Below the pieces are notes generated by a model, which did not search any database, was not told where the DNA came from, and saw only the letters and a list, made by a program, of their open reading frames with translations. The position numbers were made by a program, and so were the translations under genes. Below are positions 46,491 through 57,214 of a stretch of DNA of 64,000 nucleotides, piece after piece (the first letter of the stretch is position 1; every line of letters starts with the position of its first letter). Source of the stretch: Streptomyces sp. Je 1-369 (GTDB lineage Bacteria; Actinomycetota; Actinomycetes; Streptomycetales; Streptomycetaceae); the NCBI RefSeq assembly GCF_026810505.1, contig NZ_CP101750.1:2075448-2139447 (forward strand), written 5' to 3'.

Positions 46491-47942
46491 TCACTCGCCG
46501 CCGGTGTGGACCTGGAAGGCCGCCCGGCGCACGGCCTTGGCGAGCGCCGGGTCGGGGTGGGCCGCCGCGAGGGCGACGAGGACCTGCACGGTGCGCGGGT
46601 GCCCGATGCGGCGGACCTCGTCGAGGAGGGCGGGGACCGTGGGCTGGACCGCCGACTCCAGGTGCCGGACGAGGAGATCGGCCTCTCCGTGGTCGGCGAC
46701 GGCGGCCGCGGTGTCGACCCAGAGCCAGGTGGACTCCTCGCGGGTCAGCACGAGGTGGACGTCCTCCGGGTCGGCGCCCTCCTGCTCGGCGAGCCACAGC
46801 AGGGCGTAGGGCCGCAGGGAGGGTTCCGTGACGATGGCCCTGACGTCCGCCTCGGCCGGTGCGCCGACGACGCGCAGCGCCTCGAAGGCGAGGCCGCGCA
46901 GCAGGGCGTCCTCGCCGCGTGCGGCGGTGAGGAGGTCGGTGACGGCGCTGCCGACGGGGCGGGCGGCGAGCCAGGCGCGGTATTCGGCGCGGGCCGCGTT
47001 GGGGCGCAGGCGTGCGCAGCCGCGCAGCATGTCCTCGGCGGACTGCTCGAAGTGCCCGGCGGGGCTCTGTGCGGCGACGCAGATCTGTTCCAGCTTGACC
47101 CAGACCGCCCAGCTGCCGAGCGGGGTGAGCGTGGCCTGTCCGTCGGCGCAGGTGAGCGCTCCCACGGCGGCGAGGCCGTGCAGGGCCCAGTCGAGGAGGG
47201 CGGCGAGCGGGGCCTCCTGCGGGGCCTCGGCGGGGGCTTCCGGTTCCGGGCCGTGCGCGATCTCGCAGCGTTCGGTGCGCAGTTCCGTGACGCGCTGGTC
47301 CAGGAGGTCGAGGAGCTGCGGCACGGGGACGGGGCCCGCCGACAGCTGGAGGAGGGAGAGGACCTGCGGCATGGCCTCGACGGTCTCCGCGACGGCCGCG
47401 GGGGCGAGGTCGTCGGGCGCCGGGTGGGCGAGCGACCAGGCGTCGAAGAGGGCGACCCAGCCGCGCAGTACGGCGGTGTCGTCGCGGTCCCACACGCGCA
47501 GCCGCCAGCCGGGGCGTGCGCTGTCGCCGTGGACCTCGATGAGGCCGGAGAGGCGGGCGGTGTCCCAGTCGGCGCGGACCTGAGCGGGGGTCAGTCCCAG
47601 TTCCTGGGCGGCCCGTTCGGCGGTGGCGTCGGAGAGGGTGCCCTTGCCGTCGGGGGCCGCGCCGGTGCCGCCGGGGCCCGGGCGCAGGGCCGCGTCGGCC
47701 CAGCGGGCGACCCGTGCGGAGGCGGCGAGGACGGCTCGTGCGCCCCGCGCGAGCTCCGCGGGGGCGGGTGTGCCCTCCGGCGGGCGGGGCGCGGGACGGC
47801 GCGTGCGGCGGTTGCCCATCGCGCCGGGCGCGGCGGACAGGGGCCGTGCTGGGTCGCGCCGGGCCTCTCCTCGCTCTTCGGCCCTCTGGCGGGGCGCGCG
47901 GACAAGTCGGAGCCTGGAGTCGCGCGGGGTACGGGACGTCAC
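46491..47942 (-). CDS. HEAT-like repeat protein of unknown function
   Basis: About 483 residues from GTG at 47942, which has AGGAAG nine bases upstream; an ATG at 47819 (MGNRRTRR) would shorten it by 41 and may be the true start, though no binding site precedes it. The first 45 residues are Arg-rich. The middle resembles a winged-helix unit (LGLTPAQVRADWDTARLSGLIEV). The last 150 residues form alpha-helical HEAT-like repeats (ALLRGLAFEALRVVG, LLVRHLESAVQPTVPALLDEVRRIGHPRTVQVLVALAA). No function can be assigned. Confidence 0.65.
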   Translation of the reverse strand: MTSRTPRDSRLRLVRAPRQRAEERGEARRDPARPLSAAPGAMGNRRTRRPAPRPPEGTPAPAELARGARAVLAASARVARWADAALRPGPGGTGAAPDGKGTLSDATAERAAQELGLTPAQVRADWDTARLSGLIEVHGDSARPGWRLRVWDRDDTAVLRGWVALFDAWSLAHPAPDDLAPAAVAETVEAMPQVLSLLQLSAGPVPVPQLLDLLDQRVTELRTERCEIAHGPEPEAPAEAPQEAPLAALLDWALHGLAAVGALTCADGQATLTPLGSWAVWVKLEQICVAAQSPAGHFEQSAEDMLRGCARLRPNAARAEYRAWLAARPVGSAVTDLLTAARGEDALLRGLAFEALRVVGAPAEADVRAIVTEPSLRPYALLWLAEQEGADPEDVHLVLTREESTWLWVDTAAAVADHGEADLLVRHLESAVQPTVPALLDEVRRIGHPRTVQVLVALAAAHPDPALAKAVRRAAFQVHTGGE

Positions 47943-48043
47943 AGGAGCAGTCTTCCTGTTGACGGTCCGAAAACCCAAACGGAATGGCGGCGCAGGCCTT
48001 CGAAGGCGGTGTGCGACGGGCGTGCGGGAGGGGCTTCGAAGGG

Positions 48044-49180
48044 TCACATCAGCGGGGTGAGGAAGCGGCGCAGCACCTCTTCGTAACCCGCCGGGTCCGC
48101 GTTCCACATGGCGCCGTGCGGCGCGTCCGGAACGGGGTGCAACGTGACCAGGTCCGGGCGCCGTTCGGCCATCCGGCGGGAGAAGGCCCAGGGGGCGACG
48201 GTGTCGTCGGGTCCGTGCACGACGAGGGTGGGCACCCTCAGCGCGTCGGGTCCCGCGGACGCCAGGATCCGGTCGCCGCGCAGACCCGTGCGCCCCTGTG
48301 CCGCACGGACCGCAAGCGGAAGGAGGGGTCCCGGGGTGCGCCGGGCGCCGGCGAGGGCCCGCAGGGTGACCTCCCAGTTCAGTACCGGCGAGTCGAGGAC
48401 GAGGCCGCTGATGCGGTCGCGGAGCGCGGAGTGCGCGGCGGCGTGCAGGCACATGGCGGCGCCCGTGGACCAGCCGTGCAGGACGACGCGCTCGGCGCCG
48501 TTGCGCACGGCGTGGCGGATGGCGGCGTCCAGGTCGCGCCACTCGGTCTCGCCGAGGTGGCCGAGGCCGTCCGGGGAGCGGGGCGCGCCGAGGTCGCCGC
48601 GGTAGGCGAGGTCGAGGACGGGGACCCGCAGGCGGTTCAGGAAGTCCATGACGACCATGGGGTGCTCGCGGGTGGTGCCGAGGCCGTGCACCGTGATGAC
48701 CCAGGTGTCCCGCGCGGCGGGCACGAACCAGGCGGGCAGGCCGCCGAGTTCGCCGGGGATGACGACGTCGGTGTGGTCGAGGCCGAGTGCGGTGCGCGGG
48801 TCGCCGATGTGGACCTGGGGGGTGAGCCAGACGCGGGCGCCGGGTTCCAGGACGCCGTGGGTGACGGCTTCGAGGCGGCGTACGACGGTGTCGGCCTCGT
48901 GCGGGGCGGACTCCAGGACGGGTCCGACGACGGCGTGGGTGCCGTTGCCGCTCAGGCCGTACGTGCCGGGGCGCAGGCTCGCCAGGGCGCGGGTGAGGCT
49001 GATCTGGCCCGCGGCCGTGGCGTGCACGGTGAGGCGGGGCTCGGTGGGCAGGGGTCGGCCCGCGGGCGCCTTGAGGGCGGCGTCGCTGGCGAAACGGCCC
49101 GCCGCGATGGCGGCCGCGGCCGTCCCCAGGGCGGCTGTTACTGCGGTGACGGCCGCTGCCGTCGCTTTGGCTGGGCGCAC
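48044..49180 (-). CDS. Alpha/beta hydrolase with N-terminal membrane anchor
   Basis: 378 residues from GTG at 49180, which leaves a 10-bp gap after the aldolase gene; a start at 49246 would overlap it. An Ala-rich hydrophobic segment near the N-terminus may anchor or export it. The nucleophile elbow is HGWSTGA (Ser), with Asp in HGPDDTVAPW and His in DAPHGAM. The oxyanion loop is VHGLGTTREH. It resembles peptidase/thioesterase-like lipases; substrate unknown. Confidence 0.84.
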   Translation of the reverse strand: MRPAKATAAAVTAVTAALGTAAAAIAAGRFASDAALKAPAGRPLPTEPRLTVHATAAGQISLTRALASLRPGTYGLSGNGTHAVVGPVLESAPHEADTVVRRLEAVTHGVLEPGARVWLTPQVHIGDPRTALGLDHTDVVIPGELGGLPAWFVPAARDTWVITVHGLGTTREHPMVVMDFLNRLRVPVLDLAYRGDLGAPRSPDGLGHLGETEWRDLDAAIRHAVRNGAERVVLHGWSTGAAMCLHAAAHSALRDRISGLVLDSPVLNWEVTLRALAGARRTPGPLLPLAVRAAQGRTGLRGDRILASAGPDALRVPTLVVHGPDDTVAPWAFSRRMAERRPDLVTLHPVPDAPHGAMWNADPAGYEEVLRRFLTPLM

Positions 49181-49190
49181 CGTCCCAGTG

Positions 49191-49934
49191 TTATGGGCGG
49201 AGGGCTCCGGGGCCAGTGGGCGGTGTCCCCGGGGTGACCGGATCACTCCGGTGCTGGCCGTACCCCTTCAGCCGGTCTTCCGCTTCGCGCAGCTGGGAGG
49301 GGGACAGGAGGGTCGGGGCGCGGCCGGGGACCGCGGCGGCCGTGAGCCAGAGGCGGGACATCCATTCCAGCTGTGCGGTGCGGTCGTACGCCTGGGAGAG
49401 GGTGTCTCCGTAGGTGACCGTTCCGTGGTTCTGGAGGAGGCATCCCGTGCGGTCGCGCAGGGCGCCGAGCATGTTCTCGGCCAGCTCCTCGGTGCCGTAC
49501 AGCGCGTAGGGCGCGACGCGGGGCGGGCCGCCGAGGATGCCGGTCATGTAGTGCACGGCGGGGAGCTCCGGGACCAGCATCGAGACGGCCGTGGCGTGCA
49601 CCGCGTGGGTGTGGACCACGGCGCGCGCGGAGGTGTTGCGGTAGATCGCGAGGTGCATGGGCAGCTCGCTGGTCGGCGAGAGGTCACCGAGGAGCTGCCG
49701 TCCTTCGAGGTCGACGCCGACCGCGTCCTCGGGGCGCAGCCGGTCGTACGGCACTCCGCTCGGGGTGACGAGGACGGTGCCGCCGACGCGTATGGAGACG
49801 TTGCCGGAGGTGCCGACGACCAGGCCGTCCGTGACCGTCCTGCGGGCCGTCCCGACGAGTTCGCCCCAGGCTTCCCCGATGGCGTCGCCGTTGCCTTCGT
49901 CCCCGTGCTGCCGCTGCTGCCGCTGCTCAGTCAT
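49191..49934 (-). CDS. Class II aldolase/adducin family protein
   Basis: 247 residues. Family motifs are GTSGNVSIR, VTPSGVPYD, VHTHAVHATA (two zinc His) and LQNHGTV (third His). Members include fuculose- and ribulose-phosphate aldolases, and a Glu acid/base candidate is in TSELPMHLA. It cleaves or isomerises a sugar phosphate in the cytosol by family knowledge; the exact sugar is unknown. First of a two-gene unit with the hydrolase. Confidence 0.87.
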   Translation of the reverse strand: MTEQRQQRQHGDEGNGDAIGEAWGELVGTARRTVTDGLVVGTSGNVSIRVGGTVLVTPSGVPYDRLRPEDAVGVDLEGRQLLGDLSPTSELPMHLAIYRNTSARAVVHTHAVHATAVSMLVPELPAVHYMTGILGGPPRVAPYALYGTEELAENMLGALRDRTGCLLQNHGTVTYGDTLSQAYDRTAQLEWMSRLWLTAAAVPGRAPTLLSPSQLREAEDRLKGYGQHRSDPVTPGTPPTGPGALRP

Positions 49935-50101
49935 GCGGCGATCCTGCCAGGGGGCGGCGCGGCGGCGGCCGCCGGATGGCGGAGCACGACATTCCGCCCG
50001 GTTTGCGGGCCCCCCTCCCCCGCTCCTTACGATTGCTGTCGTACACCTGGAACGCGCGAGGTGAGGGCACTCCGCTTCGGGTCACCGCACCGCCCGGCCC
50101 A

Positions 50102-50123
50102 GTTCACTTTCCGTTCACCCGGA
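50102..50123 (+). promoter_or_regulatory. PHO box (PhoP site) upstream of the phosphate transporter
   Basis: Two adjoining 11-bp units GTTCACTTTCC and GTTCACCCGGA match the Streptomyces PHO-box direct repeat. A weaker third GTTCAACCT begins at 50132. It lies 48 bp upstream of the start, so phosphate starvation control by PhoR-PhoP is likely. Confidence 0.8.
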
Positions 50124-50170
50124 TTGCCTACGTTCAACCTGCCACTGACGTCCAACAGAAGCCTGGGTAA

Positions 50171-51469
<1,299 letters not shown>

Positions 51470-51481
51470 GGACAGATCAGC

Positions 51482-51706
51482 ATGAACATCGACTGGGCGG
51501 CTCTCGGCTCCGTCTTCGGCGTCAGCCTCGCGGTGACGGTGGCCCTGGTGGGCCTCTTCACCCTCGGCATCGTCGGCCTCTCCCAGCAGGAGAGGGCGAC
51601 CACCGCCTCCGGCGGCTCGGCGGCCATGGCGCGCACCGGCGCGTACGCCTGCTTCGCGCTGTGCGCGGCGGCCGTGGCGTACGGGATCTATCTGATCGTC
51701 GCCTGA
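51482..51706 (+). CDS. Small two-span membrane protein, partner of the Pit transporter
   Basis: 74 residues. Two spans (about 10-33, LGSVFGVSLAVTVALVGLF, and 52-73, AYACFALCAAAVAYGIYLIV) joined by a polar loop. It follows the pit gene by 12 bp before a shared terminator, so both come from the PHO-controlled transcript. It may modulate the transporter; not a Pap-type coiled coil protein. Confidence 0.78.
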   Translation: MNIDWAALGSVFGVSLAVTVALVGLFTLGIVGLSQQERATTASGGSAAMARTGAYACFALCAAAVAYGIYLIVA

Positions 51707-51721
51707 CGGCAGCGTTTTCCC

Positions 51722-51760
51722 GGAGGGGCGCGGAGCGTGCGAAACGCTCCGCGCCCCTCC
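51722..51760 (+). terminator. Very strong hairpin ending the pit operon
   Basis: A 17-bp perfect stem (GGAGGGGCGCGGAGCGT and complement) with loop GCGAA, 16 bp after the small membrane gene. It separates the pit transcript from the cobalamin leader. Confidence 0.85.
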
Positions 51761-51885
51761 TGCGTGCGGGCCGCGTGTGTGGACCCGCCGGTGGACCCGC
51801 CTGTGGGTCCCAACACACTCTCCCGTCGCAGGTCAACAGCGAGTTGACGGGCGTTCGCGGGGCGTGGTGGACTGCCCGGGCCAAC

Positions 51886-51982
51886 TACGGCGGCAGAAGA
51901 GGAAGCCGGTGCGAATCCGGCGCGGTCCCGCCACTGTCACCGGGGAGCCACTCCCCGGAAGCCAGGAACTCTCGCCGCCGAT
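51886..51982 (+). promoter_or_regulatory. Cobalamin riboswitch
   Basis: Core elements are present in order: AGCCGGTGCGAATCCGGC at about 51904-51921, CCGCCACTGT at about 51929-51938, the stem CCGGGGAG/CTCCCCGG, and the B12 box AGCCAGGAAC. The closing stem pairs CGGCGGC (51888-51894) with GCCGCCG (51974-51980). About 50 bases separate it from cobD, including a small CAGGG/CCCTG hairpin. Cobalamin binding should shut off the downstream operon. The rest of the 324-bp gap holds the pit terminator and a repeated TGGACCCGCC. Confidence 0.9.
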
Positions 51983-52030
51983 ACACGTCGAACCAGGGCG
52001 CGGACACCCTGAGTGAGGACACACAACGCC

Positions 52031-52987
52031 ATGAGTGCCGATCGCGATTTCGCGTACGGCGCCGCCGCCGGATTCCTCGGTGACCTGCTGCTCGGCGATC
52101 CCCGCCGGGGCCATCCGGTCGCCGTATTCGGGCGGGCGGCGGACGCCGTCGAACAGGTGCTGTGGCGGGACCACCGCGGGTGGGGCGCCCTGCACGCCGC
52201 GGTGTGCGCCGGGGGCGCGGCAGGTGCCGCCGCGCTGACTTCCGCTCTCGTACGCCGCTCCGCCGCAGGACGCGCCGGAACCGTGGCGCTCACCGCCGCC
52301 GCGACCTGGGCCGTGCTCGGCGGAACCTCGCTGGGCCGCGAGGCACGGGCCGTCGGCGGGGCGCTGGAGGCCGGCGACATCGAGGTCGCCAGGGAGCGGC
52401 TGCCCCATCTGTGCGGGCGGGACCCGCAGGCCCTGGACGCCGACGGGATCGCGCGGGCCGTCGTGGAGTCCGTCGCCGAGAACACCTCGGACGCCGTGGT
52501 GGGAGCGCTCGTGTGGGGCGCCGTCGGCGGCGTGCCGGGGCTCGTCGCCTTCCGTGCCGTGAACACCCTCGACGCGATGGTCGGCCACAAGTCCGCGCGC
52601 TACCGGCGCTACGGCTGGGCCTCCGCGCGCCTCGACGACGTCCTCGGCTGGCCGGGGTCGCGGCTCACCGCCGCGCTGGCCGTGCTGGCGGGCGACGCAC
52701 CTTCCGGTGCGGTGCGCGCCTGGCGCTCCGACGCCGCGAAACACCCGAGCCCCAACGCCGGTCCCGTCGAGGCCGCCTTCGCGGGGGCTTTGGGCGTACG
52801 CCTCGGGGGGACCCTCTCGTACGCGGGACGGGTCGAGCACCGGCCCGTACTCAACGCGGACGGGCGCGACGTACACGTGCGGGACATCGAGCGCGCGGTG
52901 CGGCTGTCCCGGCGGGTGAGCCGGCTGGCTCTCGGCGTCGCCGTCGTCTCGGGCGTCGCCCGACTGAGGTCAAGGAGAGCTTCGTGA
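52031..52987 (+). CDS. cobD: Adenosylcobinamide-phosphate synthase CobD/CbiB
   Basis: 318 residues, membrane protein that attaches aminopropanol (phosphate) to adenosylcobyric acid. Conserved text includes [14 protein letters not shown] near the start, [18 protein letters not shown], and [32 protein letters not shown] at 52031 with GTGAGGA upstream. First gene of the riboswitch-controlled operon; overlaps cobQ by four bases. Confidence 0.93.
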   Translation: MSADRDFAYGAAAGFLGDLLLGDPRRGHPVAVFGRAADAVEQVLWRDHRGWGALHAAVCAGGAAGAAALTSALVRRSAAGRAGTVALTAAATWAVLGGTSLGREARAVGGALEAGDIEVARERLPHLCGRDPQALDADGIARAVVESVAENTSDAVVGALVWGAVGGVPGLVAFRAVNTLDAMVGHKSARYRRYGWASARLDDVLGWPGSRLTAALAVLAGDAPSGAVRAWRSDAAKHPSPNAGPVEAAFAGALGVRLGGTLSYAGRVEHRPVLNADGRDVHVRDIERAVRLSRRVSRLALGVAVVSGVARLRSRRAS

Positions 52988-54522
52988 GCGGTGGACTGCT
53001 CGTCGCCGGAACCACGTCGGACGCCGGGAAGAGCGTCGTCACCGCCGGCATCTGCCGGTGGCTGACGCGCAAGGGTGTGTCCGTCGCGCCGTTCAAGGCG
53101 CAGAACATGTCCCTCAACTCCTTCGTGACCCGCGAGGGCGCCGAGATCGGGCGCGCGCAGGCCATGCAGGCGCAGGCCGCCCGCGTCGAGCCGAGCGCGC
53201 TGATGAACCCCGTGCTGCTCAAGCCGGGCGGCGACCGCTCCAGCCAGGTCGTCCTCATGGGCAAACCCGTGGGCGAGATGAGCGCGCGCGGCTACCACGG
53301 GGGGCGTCAGGCGGCGCTGCTCGACACCGTCGTGGGCTGCCTCGAAGAGCTCCGGAGCACGTACGACGCCGTGATCTGTGAGGGCGCGGGCAGCCCCGCC
53401 GAGATCAATCTGCGGCGCACCGACATCGTGAACATGGGCATCGCGCGGGCCGCCCGCTTCCCCGTGCTCGTGGTCGGGGACATCGACCGCGGCGGGGTCT
53501 TCGCGTCGTTCTTCGGGACGACGGCGCTGCTGAGCGCGGCCGACCAGGGGCTGGTCGCCGGGTACCTCGTCAACAAGTTCCGCGGCGACGTCTCCCTCCT
53601 CGAACCCGGACTCGACATGCTGCTCGGTCTCACCGGGCGGCGCACGTACGGCGTGCTGCCGTTCCAGCACGGGCTCGGCATCGACGAGGAGGACGGCCTG
53701 CGGGTGTCCCTGCGGGGCGCCGTGCGCGAGTCCGTCGTCGCCCCGCCCGTCGGCGATGACGTACTGCGCGTCGCCGTGTGCGCCGTGCCCCTGATGTCCA
53801 ACTTCACCGACGTGGACGCGCTGGCCGCCGAACCCGGCGTCGTCGTGCGGTTCGTGGACCGTGCCGAAGAACTCGTCGACGCCGACCTCGTGGTGGTGCC
53901 CGGCACCCGCGGCACGGTGAAGGCCCTGCGGTGGCTGCGCGAGCGCGGCCTCGCGGACGCCCTGGCGCGCCGCGCCGCCGAAGGGCGCCCGGTGCTCGGC
54001 ATCTGCGGCGGCTTCCAGGTCCTCGGCGAGCACATCGAGGACGAGGTCGAGTCGCGGGCCGGCTCCGTCGACGGGCTCGGGCTGCTGCCGGTGCGGGTGC
54101 GGTTCGCCCGCGAGAAGACTCTCGCCCGGCCGGTGGGCGAGGCGCTCGGCGAGCCCGTCGAGGGGTACGAGATCCACCACGGCGTCGCCGAAGTCACGGG
54201 CGGCGAACCTTTCCTGGACGGCTGCCGGGTCGGCGAGGTGTGGGGCACGCACTGGCACGGGTCGCTGGAGAGCGACGCGTTCCGGCGCCGGTTCCTCACC
54301 GAGGTCGCCCGCGCGGCGGGCCGCCGCTTCGTGCCCGCCCCCGACACCAGCTTCGGCACGCTCCGCGAGGAGCAGCTCGACCTGCTGGGCGACCTGATCG
54401 AAGAACACGCCGACACGGACGCGCTGTGGAGGCTCATCGAGCAGGGCCCGCCGGCGGGCCTGCCGTTCATCGCGCCCGGAGCACCGCCGGCAGCACCAGA
54501 ACGCACCAAGGAGGCTCTGTGA
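52984..54522 (+). CDS. cobQ: Cobyric acid synthase CobQ
   Basis: 512 residues. It amidates four carboxyl groups of adenosylcobyrinic acid diamide with glutamine and ATP. The N-terminal ATPase starts [11 protein letters not shown] and has [10 protein letters not shown] and [11 protein letters not shown]; the C-terminal glutaminase has Cys in [11 protein letters not shown] and His in [13 protein letters not shown] at 52984 overlaps the cobD stop (GTGA); the frame upstream is a shadow of cobD. Confidence 0.95.
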   Translation: MSGGLLVAGTTSDAGKSVVTAGICRWLTRKGVSVAPFKAQNMSLNSFVTREGAEIGRAQAMQAQAARVEPSALMNPVLLKPGGDRSSQVVLMGKPVGEMSARGYHGGRQAALLDTVVGCLEELRSTYDAVICEGAGSPAEINLRRTDIVNMGIARAARFPVLVVGDIDRGGVFASFFGTTALLSAADQGLVAGYLVNKFRGDVSLLEPGLDMLLGLTGRRTYGVLPFQHGLGIDEEDGLRVSLRGAVRESVVAPPVGDDVLRVAVCAVPLMSNFTDVDALAAEPGVVVRFVDRAEELVDADLVVVPGTRGTVKALRWLRERGLADALARRAAEGRPVLGICGGFQVLGEHIEDEVESRAGSVDGLGLLPVRVRFAREKTLARPVGEALGEPVEGYEIHHGVAEVTGGEPFLDGCRVGEVWGTHWHGSLESDAFRRRFLTEVARAAGRRFVPAPDTSFGTLREEQLDLLGDLIEEHADTDALWRLIEQGPPAGLPFIAPGAPPAAPERTKEAL

Positions 54523-56606
54523 GTACCCCGTATCCGTTCACCGCCCTCGTCGGGCAGGACGACCTGCGGCTCGCGCTCTTGCTGAACGCCGTATCGCCCG
54601 CCGTGGGAGGCGTGCTCGTACGGGGAGAGAAGGGCACCGCCAAGTCCACCGCCGTGCGCGCGCTCTCCGCGCTGCTGCCGGAGGTGCCGGTCGTCGCCGG
54701 ATGCCGCTTCTCGTGCGACCCGGCGGCCGCCGACCCCGACTGCCCCGACGGCCCGCACGAGTCGGCCGGTGCCACCGCGCGCCCCGCGCGCATGGTCGAG
54801 CTGCCGGTCGGTGCCTCCGAGGACCGGCTCGTCGGCGCCCTCGACATCGAGCGGGCCCTCGCGGAGGGCGTGAAGGCCTTCGAGCCCGGACTGCTCGCCG
54901 ACGCGCACCGCGGCATCCTGTACGTGGACGAGGTCAACCTCCTCCACGACCACCTGGTCGACCTGCTGCTCGACGCGGCCGCGATGGGCGCCTCGTACGT
55001 GGAGCGCGAAGGCGTGTCCGTGCGGCACGCCGCGCGGTTCCTGCTCGTCGGCACGATGAACCCCGAGGAGGGCGAGCTGCGGCCGCAGCTGCTCGACCGG
55101 TTCGGTCTCACCGTCGAGGTGGCCGCGTCCCGCGAGACGGACCAGCGCGTCGAGGTCGTACGGCGACGGCTCGCGTACGACGACGACCCCGAGGGCTTCG
55201 CGGGGCGCTGGTCCGAGGACGAGTCGGCGCTGCGCGACCGGGTCGTGGCGGCCCGTGCGCTGCTCCCTCAAGTCGTCCTCGGCGACGCGGCGTTGCGGCA
55301 GATCGCGGCGACCTGCGCGGCGTTCGAGGTCGACGGGATGCGCGCGGACATCGTGATGGCGCGCACGGCGACGGCGCTCGCCGCGTGGGCGGGCCGCACC
55401 GACGTCCTCAGCGAGGACGTGCGCCAGGCCGCGCTGCTCGCCCTGCCGCACCGCAGGCGCCGCAACCCCTTCGACGCGCCCGGACTCGACGAGGACAAGC
55501 TCGACGAGACGCTGGAGGACGCGCGCGAGGACGAGGAGCCCGAGCCCCCGGAGGGTGACGACGACCCGGACGGGGGCGGCGGTCCGGACGGTGACGGACC
55601 CGACGGAGGCGGCGGGCAGCCCCCGGCCGACGGCCCCGACTCCCCCGAGCTGCCCTCGCAGAACCAGGGCCAGGACACGCGCGACACTCCGGACACCGAC
55701 GACGCACCGGCCCCCGAGGAGCCCGCCCCCACGGCAGGCGCCCCCTCCGGCCCCGGCGAGCAGCAGGCCGTGCGCGCCGCCGAGCCGTTCCGCACCAAGA
55801 TGCTGAGCGTGCCCGGCATCGGCGAGGGCGCCGCGGGGCGGCGTTCGCGCGCCCGCACCGAGCACGGCCGCACCACGGGTTCGCGGCGCCCCCGCGGCGC
55901 CCTGACCAAGCTGCACCTGGCGGCCACCGTGCAGGCCGCGGCCCCGCACCAGAAGGCGCGCGGGCGCTCCGGCGCCGGTCTCGTCGTACGCCGTGACGAT
56001 CTGCGGCAGGCGACGCGGGAGGGCCGCGAGGGCAACCTCGTGCTGTTCGTGGTGGACGCCTCCGGGTCGATGGCTGCGCGGCAGCGGATGAGCGCCGTCA
56101 AGGGCGCCGTGCTCTCGCTCCTCCTCGACGCCTATCAGCGGCGCGACAAGGTGGGGCTCGTGACGTTCCGCGGCGCGGAGGCGGAGGTGGCGCTGCCGCC
56201 GACGTCGTCGGTGGACGCGGCGGCCGCCCGCCTGGAAAAGCTGCCGACCGGCGGGCGCACCCCGCTGGCCGCGGGTCTGCTGAAGGCGCACGACGTGCTG
56301 CGCGTCGAGCGGTTGCGGGACGCCGCGCGGCGTCCGCTGGTCGTCGTCGTGACGGACGGGCGGGCGACCGGGGGCGTGGAGCCGGTGGCCCGCGCGGGCC
56401 GTGCGGCCCGGCTGTTCGCGGCCGACGGCGTCGCCTCGGTCGTCGTGGACTGCGAGTCGGGTTACGTACGGCTCGGCCTCGCGGGACAGCTCGCGGGCGA
56501 GCTCGGCGGGACGGTCGTGACGCTCGACGAGCTGCGGGCGGACTCGATCGCCGGTCTCGTCAAGGACGTACAGGGAATGAACTCGCCTTCCAGGAGGGCC
56601 GCTTAA
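54519..56606 (+). CDS. AAA-VWA cobaltochelatase-type protein (ChlI-ChlD fusion)
   Basis: 695 residues. An AAA+ domain (about 1-320; Walker [10 protein letters not shown], Walker [11 protein letters not shown]) joins a long acidic Pro/Gly/Asp linker (about 325-440) and a VWA domain (about 505-690; [14 protein letters not shown]). It corresponds to the CobS/CobT or ChlI/ChlD motor that drives metal insertion by CobN. GTG at 54519 overlaps cobQ by four bases, with AAGGAGG upstream. CobN itself is not beside it. Confidence 0.9.
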   Translation: MSTPYPFTALVGQDDLRLALLLNAVSPAVGGVLVRGEKGTAKSTAVRALSALLPEVPVVAGCRFSCDPAAADPDCPDGPHESAGATARPARMVELPVGASEDRLVGALDIERALAEGVKAFEPGLLADAHRGILYVDEVNLLHDHLVDLLLDAAAMGASYVEREGVSVRHAARFLLVGTMNPEEGELRPQLLDRFGLTVEVAASRETDQRVEVVRRRLAYDDDPEGFAGRWSEDESALRDRVVAARALLPQVVLGDAALRQIAATCAAFEVDGMRADIVMARTATALAAWAGRTDVLSEDVRQAALLALPHRRRRNPFDAPGLDEDKLDETLEDAREDEEPEPPEGDDDPDGGGGPDGDGPDGGGGQPPADGPDSPELPSQNQGQDTRDTPDTDDAPAPEEPAPTAGAPSGPGEQQAVRAAEPFRTKMLSVPGIGEGAAGRRSRARTEHGRTTGSRRPRGALTKLHLAATVQAAAPHQKARGRSGAGLVVRRDDLRQATREGREGNLVLFVVDASGSMAARQRMSAVKGAVLSLLLDAYQRRDKVGLVTFRGAEAEVALPPTSSVDAAAARLEKLPTGGRTPLAAGLLKAHDVLRVERLRDAARRPLVVVVTDGRATGGVEPVARAGRAARLFAADGVASVVVDCESGYVRLGLAGQLAGELGGTVVTLDELRADSIAGLVKDVQGMNSPSRRAA

Positions 56607-57214
56607 TGCCGCAGGGACAGCCGAGCGTCGTGCCGGACGACGGTCTCACGACGCGCCAGCGCCGCAACCGTCCGCTCGTCTTCGTCCACACGGGCGTCGG
56701 CAAGGGCAAGTCGACCGCCGCGTTCGGGCTCGCGCTGCGGGCCTGGAATCAGGGGTGGCCGATCGGTGTCTTCCAGTTCGTGAAGTCGGCGAAGTGGAAG
56801 GTCGGCGAGGAGAACGCGCTGAAGGTCCTCGGAGCCACGGGTGAGGGCGGCACGGTCGCCTGGCACAAGATGGGCGAGGGCTGGTCGTGGATCCAGCGCG
56901 CCCCCGCCGAGGGCGAGTCGACCAACGAGGACAAGGCCCGTGAGGGCTGGGAGCAGGTCAAGCGTGACCTCGCGGCGGAGACGTACAAGCTGTATGTCCT
57001 CGACGAGTTCGCCTACCCCATGCACTGGGGCTGGATCGACACGGACGAGGTCGTTCAGGTCCTGCGCGACCGCCCCGGGACGCAGCACGTCGTCATCACC
57101 GGCCGCAACGCTCCGCAGAAGCTGATCGACTTCGCCGACCTGGTGACCGACATGTCGAAGATCAAGCACCCGATGGACGCCGGGCAGAAGGGCCAGAGGG
57201 GCATCGAGTGGTAG
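56606..57214 (+). CDS. cobO: Cob(I)yrinic acid a,c-diamide adenosyltransferase CobO
   Basis: 202 residues. It transfers the adenosyl group of ATP to the cobalt. The P-loop is HTGVGKGKSTAAFG, followed by FVKSAKWKVGEE and LDEFAYPMHWGWID. ATG shares one base with the stop of the previous gene (TAATG). Length and motifs are normal for the BtuR/CobO type. Confidence 0.95.
   Translation: MPQGQPSVVPDDGLTTRQRRNRPLVFVHTGVGKGKSTAAFGLALRAWNQGWPIGVFQFVKSAKWKVGEENALKVLGATGEGGTVAWHKMGEGWSWIQRAPAEGESTNEDKAREGWEQVKRDLAAETYKLYVLDEFAYPMHWGWIDTDEVVQVLRDRPGTQHVVITGRNAPQKLIDFADLVTDMSKIKHPMDAGQKGQRGIEW

Noticed and set aside
52162..52983. Upstream extension of the CobQ frame
   Set aside because: It overlaps cobD, is Arg-rich shadow sequence, and CobQ homology begins at 52984.
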